Below, in pieces: positions 15,326 to 21,884 of a stretch of DNA of 21,884 nt. Below the pieces are notes generated by a model. That model worked only from the letters and a program-made list of their open reading frames with translations. It ran no database searches and had not been told where the DNA came from. The position numbers and the translations under genes are program-made. Origin of the DNA: JBFGCA01 sp041567315 (lineage in GTDB: Bacteria; Acidobacteriota; Thermoanaerobaculia; Multivoradales; JAHEKO01). The stretch spans positions 1 through 21,884 of the forward strand of contig JBFGCA010000081.1 in assembly GCA_041567315.1 (NCBI GenBank), in the 5' to 3' direction. The number at the start of each line of letters is the position of its first letter. The first letter of the stretch is position 1.

Positions 15326-16144
15326 TCAAACGCCCTGGAAGTCGGCCTTCCGCTTCTCGACGTAGGCCGCCAGGCCCTCGCGGGCGTCGTCGCTCTGGAA
15401 CAGCTGCTGCTGCAGCTCGCGCTCGAGGGCGAGGCCGCTCTCGAACGGGATCTCGGCGCCCGACTGGACCGAGCGCTTGATCCGGCCCACCGCCTTGGCC
15501 GCCCGATGGGGCGGACAGAACTGACGGGAGTAGTCGTGGATCTGCTCCTGGAAGTCGTCGCCGTCCAGGACCAGGTTGACGATGCCCAGCTCCTGGGCCT
15601 CCTCGAAGCTCAGCAGCCGACCGGTGGTCATCAGCTCGATGGCCCGGCTCTTGCCGATCAGCCGCGCCAGCCGCTGGGTGCCGCCGGTGCCGGGCAGCAC
15701 CCCGAGGTTGATCTCGGGCAGGCCGACCTTGCCGGCGTCCTTCTTGGCGAGCCTGAGGTCGGCCGCCATGGCGATCTCCAGCCCGCCGCCGACGGTGTGG
15801 CCGTTGAGGGCGGCGATCACCAGCTTGGGGGTGTGCTCGAGCCGGTTGAGGGTCTCGTTGGCGTGGAGGCAGAAGTTGTACTTGAAGTAGGGGTCGGAGC
15901 GCTGCAGCATGTTGATGTTGGCGCCGGCGCAGAAGAACTTCTCGCCCAGACCGGTCAGCACCAGGACGTGGACCGCGGCGTCGAAGCGGGCCTCGAGGAT
16001 GGCGCCGTCGAGCTGACGCATCATCTCGTGGGTGTAGGTGTTGGCGGGTGGGTCGGTCAGCGTCAGGTAGGCGACGCCCTCGCGCACCCGGTACTCGACC
16101 AGCTGGCGCCCGGCCGCAGACTTCTCGGCAGTGGACTGAACCAT
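15326..16144 (-). CDS. Enoyl-CoA hydratase/isomerase family protein
   Basis: 272-residue crotonase, first gene of the minus-strand operon. It has a longer N-terminus (about 15 residues) than the neighbours, an oxyanion loop FFCAGANINML (70-80), then an unusual aromatic stretch DPYFKYNFCLHANETLNRLE (84-103), and NGHTVGGGLEIA (114-125). Glu123 and Glu144 (GLPEINLGVLPGTGGTQRL) fill the two catalytic positions. The C-terminus is AAYVEKRKADFQGV. The ATG at 16144 is preceded by GGAGGAAAC, a strong ribosome binding site. Transcription probably begins from the promoter at 16212-16240. The substrate is unknown; the long DPYFKYN segment may shape a specialised acyl pocket. Confidence 0.92.
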   Translation of the reverse strand: MVQSTAEKSAAGRQLVEYRVREGVAYLTLTDPPANTYTHEMMRQLDGAILEARFDAAVHVLVLTGLGEKFFCAGANINMLQRSDPYFKYNFCLHANETLNRLEHTPKLVIAALNGHTVGGGLEIAMAADLRLAKKDAGKVGLPEINLGVLPGTGGTQRLARLIGKSRAIELMTTGRLLSFEEAQELGIVNLVLDGDDFQEQIHDYSRQFCPPHRAAKAVGRIKRSVQSGAEIPFESGLALERELQQQLFQSDDAREGLAAYVEKRKADFQGV

Positions 16145-16211
16145 GTTTCCTCCGGTTGTTCTATTGGGTGGCGGCCGGCGGCGACCGGCCGCGGGATCTC
16201 GCTCGCCGGCG

Positions 16212-16240
16212 ATTGTGGCACGGGACCCGGGGCGGGGCAA
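16212..16240 (-). promoter_or_regulatory. Sigma70-type promoter for the crotonase/thiolase operon
   Basis: Reading the minus strand, TTGCCC (16240-16235), a 17-base spacer and CACAAT (16217-16212) match -35 and -10 at four of six positions each. The expected leader to the ATG at 16144 is about 60 bases and contains the GGAGGAAAC ribosome binding site. It lies 44 bases from the divergent promoter of the hypothetical gene. Confidence 0.5.
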
Positions 16241-16284
16241 GACAAGAAAGGGGCGGGGCGCGGCCGGACTGTGAGCTATGACCT

Positions 16285-16313
16285 TTGCAAGCCTCGGGGG
16301 CCGCTCTTACAAT
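16285..16313 (+). promoter_or_regulatory. Sigma70-type promoter for the hypothetical/ThiS pair
   Basis: TTGCAA (16285-16290), a 17-base spacer and TACAAT (16308-16313) form a near-consensus promoter. The start point near 16320 puts the ATG at 16341 just downstream and rules out the in-frame ATG at 16278, which lies before the promoter. Confidence 0.65.
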
Positions 16314-16340
16314 CGCGCCAGTCGTGTCGCGGCGGTCCCC

Positions 16341-17054
16341 ATGATCAGCGGCTACAACACCGACGTTCCGCACGCCGACGTGGTCTTCCACGTCCAGACC
16401 GAGGACAAGGGCCTGTCGGCGGCGTGGATCGAGAGCCTGGTCTACGTCGGCGGCCAGGTGATCGCCCGCCGGCGGTCGAGCTACAAGGGGTTTCTCGACG
16501 AGGGCCAGGGCAAGCAGGCGGTGTCGGAGCTGATGAACCGCCAGCACCGGCTGATGATCGCCGAGATCCGTAGCGGCAAGTTCGACGGGCAGCTGGCCGG
16601 CCTCGGCAGGGGCCCGGCCCCCGGGCCGGCGGTGGCCGCTGCCTCCGAGGTGGCGCTGCCGCCGGCGGCGCCGACGGTGCTGGAGCGGTTCGACGGCGGG
16701 CCGGCGGGGCCGACCCTCGACCAGGTGATCCTCGAGTACCTCACCGCCGAGGCCGAGCAGGAGCACCTGGTGCTGATGATGGAGGCCGACGGCGACCTCG
16801 GCCTGGGCAGCGCCGTCGGGGTGCGCTGCCGCACGGTGTCGAGCCTGGGCGAGCGGCCGGTGGCCGGCAGCCGGATCGTCGTGCGGATGATCTCGACGGT
16901 CAGCGAGCCGGTGACCCTGGCCGAGGGCACCACCGGCGACGGCGGCGAGGTGAGCCTGACCCTGACCATCCCCGAGCTGGACCAGGGCACCGGAGCCTTG
17001 ATCGTCACCGCCTCCAGCGACATCGGCTCGGCCGAGATCAAGCACCTGCTGTAA
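16341..17054 (+). CDS. Conserved hypothetical protein, N-terminal GYNTD/HVQTEDKG domain
   Basis: 237 residues from the ATG at 16341, chosen because a near-consensus promoter lies just upstream and the protein then begins MISGYNTDVPHADVVFHVQTEDKG. That opening, with IESLVYVGGQVIARRRSSYK and RQHRLMIAEIRSGKFDG, gives a conserved-looking N-terminal domain of about 85 residues that I associate with uncharacterised Acidobacteriota proteins, but I know no function. A Pro/Ala-rich linker follows (about 90-120). The C-terminal part (about 150-237) is strand-rich, with GSRIVVRMISTVSEPVTLAEG and SLTLTIPELDQGTGALIV, resembling an Ig-like or transthyretin-like beta-sandwich. There is no signal peptide, so it should be cytoplasmic. 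A sulfur-carrier gene follows after 15 bases. Confidence 0.8.
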   Translation: MISGYNTDVPHADVVFHVQTEDKGLSAAWIESLVYVGGQVIARRRSSYKGFLDEGQGKQAVSELMNRQHRLMIAEIRSGKFDGQLAGLGRGPAPGPAVAAASEVALPPAAPTVLERFDGGPAGPTLDQVILEYLTAEAEQEHLVLMMEADGDLGLGSAVGVRCRTVSSLGERPVAGSRIVVRMISTVSEPVTLAEGTTGDGGEVSLTLTIPELDQGTGALIVTASSDIGSAEIKHLL

Positions 17055-17069
17055 CGCCGCGAAGCCGCC

Positions 17070-17288
17070 GTGCCCGAGCCCGCGACCGTCGAAGTCCGCC
17101 TCAACGGCCGCCCCCGGCAGCTCGCCGGCGGCACCACCGTCGCCGACCTCCTGCGCCAGCTCGACCGCGACCCCCGCACCGTCGCCATCGAGCTCAACGG
17201 CCACATCCTGCCCCGCCCGCGCTATCCCGCCACCACCCTCCAGCCCGGCGACCGCCTCGAAGTCGTCCACTTCGTCCAGGGCGGCTAG
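17070..17288 (+). CDS. thiS: ThiS-family sulfur carrier protein
   Basis: 72-residue ubiquitin-fold sulfur carrier. Family features: VEVRLNGRPRQL, GTTVADLLRQL, VAIELNGHILPRPRY (38-52), LQPGDRLEVVHFVQGG, ending in the essential C-terminal Gly-Gly that is adenylated and thiocarboxylated. In thiamin synthesis it donates sulfur to the thiazole through ThiG; the usual partners thiG, thiF and thiE are not nearby. It starts with GTG at 17070, 15 bases after the hypothetical gene and in the same presumed operon. The LNG...PRxxY...GD pattern favours ThiS over MoaD, but a carrier for another sulfur-transfer route is possible. Confidence 0.87.
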   Translation: MPEPATVEVRLNGRPRQLAGGTTVADLLRQLDRDPRTVAIELNGHILPRPRYPATTLQPGDRLEVVHFVQGG

Positions 17289-17313
17289 GCACCGGGTAAC
17301 CATTCGCGTCCCC

Positions 17314-17328
17314 GGGCGGGCCCCGCCC
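17314..17328 (+). terminator. GC-rich hairpin after thiS, weak terminator candidate
   Basis: GGGCGG (17314-17319), a three-base loop and CCGCCC (17323-17328) sit 25 bases after the thiS stop and before the tRNA promoter. Position suggests an end point for the hypothetical/thiS transcript, but no T-tract follows. Confidence 0.3.
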
Positions 17329-17381
17329 CGGCCGGCCTCTCGCCACCGTCCCTCCAAGACTGACCCCCCACCGCCGTAGCG

Positions 17382-17411
17382 TTGTCACTCCGCACCCGCC
17401 GCGGATATAAT
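17382..17411 (+). promoter_or_regulatory. Strong sigma70-type promoter for the tRNA genes
   Basis: TTGTCA (17382-17387), an 18-base spacer and a perfect TATAAT (17406-17411) lie just before tRNA-Lys, with transcription expected to begin almost at the tRNA 5' end. It is the best promoter in the window and probably also serves tRNA-Leu and perhaps tig. Confidence 0.75.
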
Positions 17412-17420
17412 CTCCCCCGA

Positions 17421-17496
17421 GGGCCGCTAGCTCAATTGGCAGAGCAGCAGACTCTTAATCTGCGGGTTCTAGGTTCGATTCCTAGGCGGCTCACCA
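17421..17496 (+). tRNA. tRNA-Lys (anticodon CUU)
   Basis: A full cloverleaf is visible: acceptor GGGCCGC (17421-17427) pairs with GCGGCTC (17486-17492) with one G-U; D arm GCTC/GAGC (17430-17433, 17442-17445); anticodon stem GCAGA/TCTGC with loop CTCTTAA, giving anticodon CTT (17454-17456); five-base variable loop; T arm CTAGG-TTCGATT-CCTAG (17469-17485); discriminator A and an encoded CCA (17494-17496). Confidence 0.95.
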
Positions 17497-17540
17497 CCCT
17501 CGCGACAGCCCCCCCGGCTGCTCCCCTCGCACCTCCCTCG

Positions 17541-17627
17541 GCGAAAGTGGCGGAATGGTAGACGCGCTAGACTTAGGATCTAGTCCCGGTACCCGGGGTG
17601 GGGGTTCGAATCCCCCCTTTCGCACCA
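17541..17627 (+). tRNA. tRNA-Leu (anticodon UAG)
   Basis: Class II tRNA of 87 bases. Acceptor GCGAAAG (17541-17547) pairs with CTTTCGC (17617-17623); anticodon stem CTAGA/TCTAG encloses loop CTTAGGA, anticodon TAG. A long variable arm containing the CCCGG...CCGGG hairpin (about 17585-17596) and the T arm GGGGG-TTCGAAT-CCCCC follow, then discriminator A and encoded CCA. It lies 44 bases after tRNA-Lys, and tig begins 40 bases downstream. Confidence 0.95.
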
Positions 17628-17667
17628 GCTCCCCGGGGGTCCAAACACCCTCTCAACCGAATCCGAC

Positions 17668-19005
17668 ATGAGCGTCGTCGTCTCCATCGAAGAGGTGGGC
17701 CCCTGCCGCAAGCAGCTGACCGTCGAGGTCCCGGCGCCGGCGGTCGAGGCCGAGACCCAGCGGGTGGTGGCCGACTTCCGCCGCCAGCGCAAGGTGCCCG
17801 GCTTCCGCAAGGGCAAGGTGCCCGCCGAGCTGGTGCGCCGCCGCTTCGGCGAGGCCATCCAGCAGGAGGTGGTCGACCGGCTGGTCGGCCGCTACTGGAA
17901 GCAGGCCACGGCCGAGACCCGGATCGAGCCGCTGCTGCCGCCACGGGTGGACTCGGTGGAGTCGGAGCCGGGCGCGCCGCTGACCTTCGTGGCCTCGGTG
18001 GAGACCCGGCCCGAGATCGAGCTCGGCGAGCTGGGCGAGTTCGAGCTGCCCGATCCGCCGGTCGAGCTGCCCGACGAAGAGCTCGAGGCGGCGCTCGCCC
18101 AGCTCGCCCGCGAGCACGGCGAGTGGAGCCCGGTGGAGCGGGCGGCGGCCGACGGCGACCTGGTCCACGGCGAGCTCGCCGAGGAGGCCGCAGCGGACGA
18201 GGCGGGCGGCGCCCCGCCGCGGCCGGTGCGGTTCGAGGTCGGCGCGCCGCAGGTCTGGGAGGAGCTGACCAGCGAAGCCCGCGGCCGGCAGGCGGGGGAG
18301 GAGGCGCGCTTCATCCGGCGGGCGCCGGACGGCAGCGAGCAGGCCTACCGGCTGCGCATCGACGGCGTCGAACAGCGGGTGCCGGCGGCACTGGACGACG
18401 CTTTGGCGGAGCGGGTGGGCGGTTTCGGCGACCTGGCGGAGCTGCGGCGGGCGCTGGCCGACCGGCTGCGCCGCGACAAGGAGGCGGCGCGGCGGCAGCT
18501 GCGGCGCCAGGCGCTCGCCGAGCAGCTCACGGCGCGCTATCCTCTGGCGCTCCCGGAGGGCGTGGTCGAGCGCGAGGTCGAGGCGCTGCTCAGGGAGTAC
18601 GCGGAGGGGCTGGCGATGCGCGGGGTGGACGTGGAGCGCGCCGACGTCGACTGGCGGCAGCTGGCGGAGCGGGTGCGGCCCCAGGCCCGTTCGCGGGTCC
18701 ACCTGCGTCTGCTGCTCGACGCCATCGCCGAGCAGCAGGAGGTCGAGCCGGCGGCCCAGGAGCTGGAAGCGGCGCTGGCCGGCATCGCCCGGGTCGAAGG
18801 GCGCTCCACCCAGGCGGTCCGCCACGCCCTCGACCGCTCGGGCGGCCTGGCCAAGCTCAAGGCGCAGCTGCGGCGCGAGAAGGTGCTGCGGCAGCTGGCG
18901 GGCGACGCTCCGGAGGGCGCCTGCGGCGGCGCCGGCGGGGAGTCGCCGGCCGCCGAGCCGGCCGCCGCCGGCGCGATGCCGGCCGCCACCGAGACCGCAG
19001 ACTAG
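17668..19005 (+). CDS. tig: Trigger factor (ribosome-associated chaperone)
   Basis: 445-residue trigger factor. The N-terminal ribosome-binding domain (about 1-115) has the signature VPGFRKGKVPAELVRRRFGE near residues 43-62. The middle region (about 145-245) occupies the place of the FKBP-type prolyl isomerase, but only a VERAAADGDLVHGEL opening is recognisable and the usual fipGFe and fPedY-like elements are missing, so isomerase activity is doubtful. The helical chaperone arms follow (about 245-420) with EGVVEREVEALLREYAEGLA and a GLAKLKAQLRREKVLRQL end. The tail is Ala/Gly/Glu-rich. It lies 14 bases upstream of clpP and completes the classic tig-clpP-clpX-lon set, in which it shields nascent chains before proteolysis. 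Confidence 0.95.
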   Translation: MSVVVSIEEVGPCRKQLTVEVPAPAVEAETQRVVADFRRQRKVPGFRKGKVPAELVRRRFGEAIQQEVVDRLVGRYWKQATAETRIEPLLPPRVDSVESEPGAPLTFVASVETRPEIELGELGEFELPDPPVELPDEELEAALAQLAREHGEWSPVERAAADGDLVHGELAEEAAADEAGGAPPRPVRFEVGAPQVWEELTSEARGRQAGEEARFIRRAPDGSEQAYRLRIDGVEQRVPAALDDALAERVGGFGDLAELRRALADRLRRDKEAARRQLRRQALAEQLTARYPLALPEGVVEREVEALLREYAEGLAMRGVDVERADVDWRQLAERVRPQARSRVHLRLLLDAIAEQQEVEPAAQELEAALAGIARVEGRSTQAVRHALDRSGGLAKLKAQLRREKVLRQLAGDAPEGACGGAGGESPAAEPAAAGAMPAATETAD

Positions 19006-19019
19006 GAGAGTCCAAGACG

Positions 19020-19601
19020 ATGCTGATTCCCATGGTAGTCGAGCAGACCAACCGCGGCGAGCGGGCCTACGACATCTACTCGCGGCTGCTCAAGGACAAC
19101 ATCATCTTCCTCGGCCGGCCGATCGAGGACGACGTCTCCAACCTGATCATCGCCCAGATGCTCTTCCTCGAGGCCGAGAACCCCGAGAAGGACATCTCGC
19201 TCTACATCAACTCGCCGGGCGGCTCGATCACCGCCGGGCTGGCCATCTACGACACCATGCAGTACATCAAGCCGGACATCTCGACCCTGTGCGTCGGCCA
19301 GGCGGCGTCGATGGCGGCGGTGCTGCTGGCGGCCGGCACCAAGGGCAAGCGGTCGGTGCTGCCCAACAGCCGGGTGCTGATCCACCAGCCGCTGCTTTAC
19401 GGCCTGCAGGGCCAGCAGACCGACATCGACATCCACGCCAAGGACCTGATGCGGATGCGCGAGCGGATCGAGGAGGTGCTGGCGGCGCACACCGGCAAGA
19501 CCAAGGACGAGATCCACAACGACACCGAACGCGATAAGATCCTCACCGCCGGCGAGGCCGTCGAGTACGGGCTGGCCGACAAGGTGATGGGGAGGCGCTA
19601 G
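19020..19601 (+). CDS. clpP: ATP-dependent Clp protease proteolytic subunit
   Basis: ClpP (193 residues) forms the barrel-shaped serine protease that works with ClpX. The catalytic triad is Ser97 (VGQAASMAA), His122 (VLIHQPLLYG) and Asp172 (DTERDKILTA). Other landmarks are MVVEQTNRGERAYDIYSRLL, FLEAENPEKDISLYINSPGG and VEYGLADKVMGRR. The N-terminal LIPMVVEQT matches the mature start of the E. coli enzyme, so the pro-peptide is very short or absent. The start at 19020 has GGAGAG upstream, overlapping the tig stop region. The frame extends far upstream but shadows tig. Co-transcription with tig is likely. Confidence 0.98.
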   Translation: MLIPMVVEQTNRGERAYDIYSRLLKDNIIFLGRPIEDDVSNLIIAQMLFLEAENPEKDISLYINSPGGSITAGLAIYDTMQYIKPDISTLCVGQAASMAAVLLAAGTKGKRSVLPNSRVLIHQPLLYGLQGQQTDIDIHAKDLMRMRERIEEVLAAHTGKTKDEIHNDTERDKILTAGEAVEYGLADKVMGRR

Positions 19602-19662
19602 GGCTGAGCGGAGGGGCGGCCGGCAACGGCCACCGAGGACGAGGAACTGAGAACGCGGGATC

Positions 19663-19671
19663 TGGTATCAT
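19663..19671 (+). promoter_or_regulatory. Possible extended -10 promoter upstream of clpX
   Basis: TGGTATCAT at 19663-19671 matches an extended -10 (TGnTATnAT), without a convincing -35. Transcription would begin near 19678 and leave a GC-rich leader of about 170 bases before clpX, with the inverted repeat-rich run at about 19711-19740. The clpP-clpX gap (19602-19846) has no convincing gene. TTGTCA at 19765-19770 has no good -10 partner. Confidence 0.35.
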
Positions 19672-19846
19672 GCAACGCGCGATGCAGCCGGGCGACCGTG
19701 GGTGGTTGCGTCTCCGGCCGCCGGGCCGCCCGGCTACCCGGAATAGGTTCCCCGTCGGCGCGCGTTGTCACTGTCGTGCGCCCCTTCCCATCTGGCCCCC
19801 ACCGCTAGCCGGCCGTCCGGCCGCCATCCCCTGAGGCAGAGGAGCG

Positions 19847-21082
<1,236 letters not shown>

Positions 21083-21142
21083 TCCGGGCGGCCGGCGCTC
21101 CGCGCCACGCGCTCCGAACCCCCTGACGTAAGAGAGTTCAAG

Positions 21143-21884
21143 ATGGGCAGACGCTCGACCTTCATCGAAATCGACCGCACGTCGCTGCCGCTGGTGCCGC
21201 TGCGCGACATGGTGGTCTTTCCCCACATGATGGCGCCGTTCATCATCGGGCGGGTCAGCTCGGTACGGGCGCTGGAGCAGAGCCTGGAGAGCTTCGGCAA
21301 GCGCATCTTCCTGGTGGCGCAGAAGGACCCCAAGGTGGACGACCCCGCCCGCCAGGACATGTACCAGATGGGGGTGGTGGCCCGCGTGGTGCAGAACCTC
21401 AAGCTGCCCAACGGCAACGTCAAGGTGATGGTCGAGGGCATCCAGCGGGCCAAGACGCTCGAGGTCGAGGAGCGCCAAGAGGCGCTGATCGCCGAGGTCG
21501 AGACCTACACCATCACCTACCCGCTCGAAGAGAAGCTCAAGCTCTACATCAGCAAGGTGCTGGGGGCGTTCGAGCAGTACGCCAAGCTGTCGCACCACCT
21601 GGCCTTCGAGGGCCTGGTCTCCACCATCAAGATGGACGACCCCGACCAGTTCACCGACCAGCTGGCGGCCCACCTGATGGTCTCCACCGCCGACAAGCAG
21701 AAGCTGCTCGAGCTGCTCAACCCCTACGAGCGCCTGCAGCGGGTGCACGACCTGATCGACGTCGAGGTCGAGAAGGTCAACATCGACAAGCGGATCAACG
21801 TCAGCGTCAAGAAGCAGATGGAGCGGGCCCAGAAGGAGTACTACCTCAACGAGAAGATCAAGGCCATCCATCAGGAGCTGGGCC
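21143..21884 (+). CDS. lon: Lon protease, N-terminal part (cut by window edge)
   Basis: The first 247 codons of ATP-dependent Lon protease. The N-terminal substrate-binding domain begins LPLVPLRDMVVFPHMMAPF (residues 15-33), with VMVEGIQRAKTLEVEERQEA in the usual place. The helical middle region is visible up to QKEYYLNEKIKAIHQELG, the end of the N-domain signature, where the window stops before the AAA+ and Ser-Lys protease domains. The ATG at 21143 has a modest AAGAGAG upstream, and the gene follows clpX by 60 bases. It completes the tig-clpP-clpX-lon quality-control cluster. Confidence 0.97.
   Translation, partial: MGRRSTFIEIDRTSLPLVPLRDMVVFPHMMAPFIIGRVSSVRALEQSLESFGKRIFLVAQKDPKVDDPARQDMYQMGVVARVVQNLKLPNGNVKVMVEGIQRAKTLEVEERQEALIAEVETYTITYPLEEKLKLYISKVLGAFEQYAKLSHHLAFEGLVSTIKMDDPDQFTDQLAAHLMVSTADKQKLLELLNPYERLQRVHDLIDVEVEKVNIDKRINVSVKKQMERAQKEYYLNEKIKAIHQELG

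Noticed and set aside
16216..16231. Possible sigma54 promoter, TGGCACG
   Set aside because: The -12 position lacks TTGC or a similar element; the sequence there is CCGGGG.
16278..16343. Upstream ATG as the start of the hypothetical protein
   Set aside because: The near-consensus promoter at 16285-16313 lies downstream of it and the added residues look like translated promoter DNA.
19670..19834. 54-codon plus-strand frame in the clpP-clpX gap
   Set aside because: It has no clear ribosome binding site, is Arg/Pro-rich as random GC-rich DNA would be, and overlaps the possible -10 element; a leader peptide is possible but unsupported.

Overview
The window is very GC-rich bacterial chromosome with densely packed genes. 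Many starts overlap the previous stop (ATGA, GTGA or TGATG junctions). No phage, plasmid, CRISPR array or rRNA is visible. The housekeeping blocks (rplU-rpmA-obg-nadD-rsfS and tig-clpP-clpX-lon) are bacterial core genes. The overall style fits Acidobacteriota or a related high-GC Gram-negative lineage: a lipoprotein-type peptide-binding protein, a conserved hypothetical whose N-terminus looks like proteins I associate with Acidobacteriota, and a crotonase/thiolase cluster. That placement is inference.

Layout: (1) 1-420, minus strand: the 5' part of a truncated open frame of uncertain identity (faintly RHS-like) and a short AT-richer stretch. (2) 421-5276, minus strand: queA, preceded by an oligopeptide-type ABC importer operon (lipoprotein binding protein, then two permeases) with no ATPase gene in the window. 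(3) 5354-6952, plus strand and divergent from the importer: a membrane histidine kinase without an adjacent response regulator, then an unlisted 54-residue zinc-ribbon protein. (4) 7091-12335, plus strand: a clear sigma70-type promoter, then rplU, rpmA, obg, nadD and rsfS, followed by a sigma54-activator-like AAA+ protein with altered ATPase residues and a membrane-anchored M28 peptidase. (5) 12341-12506: a 166-bp near-palindrome flanked by TA, lying exactly between two convergent genes and resembling a miniature transposable element. (6) 12504-16144, minus strand: an acyl-CoA degradation operon of three crotonases and a thiolase, with its own promoter. (7) 16285-17288, plus strand: a divergent promoter, a conserved hypothetical protein and a ThiS-type sulfur carrier. 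(8) 17382-17627: a strong promoter, tRNA-Lys(CUU) and tRNA-Leu(UAG). (9) 17668-21884, plus strand: tig, clpP, clpX and the start of lon, a protein quality-control cluster.

Functional logic: block 4 couples ribosomal protein synthesis and ribosome assembly or silencing (L21, L27, ObgE, RsfS) with NAD synthesis. Block 9 couples nascent-chain folding with ATP-dependent proteolysis. Block 6 would carry out hydration and thiolytic steps of beta-oxidation-like acyl-CoA breakdown. I see no obvious large new defence or biosynthetic system. The most unusual items are the palindromic element at 12341-12506, the degenerate enhancer-binding protein at 9895-10806, the hypothetical/ThiS pair, and the small zinc ribbon behind the histidine kinase.
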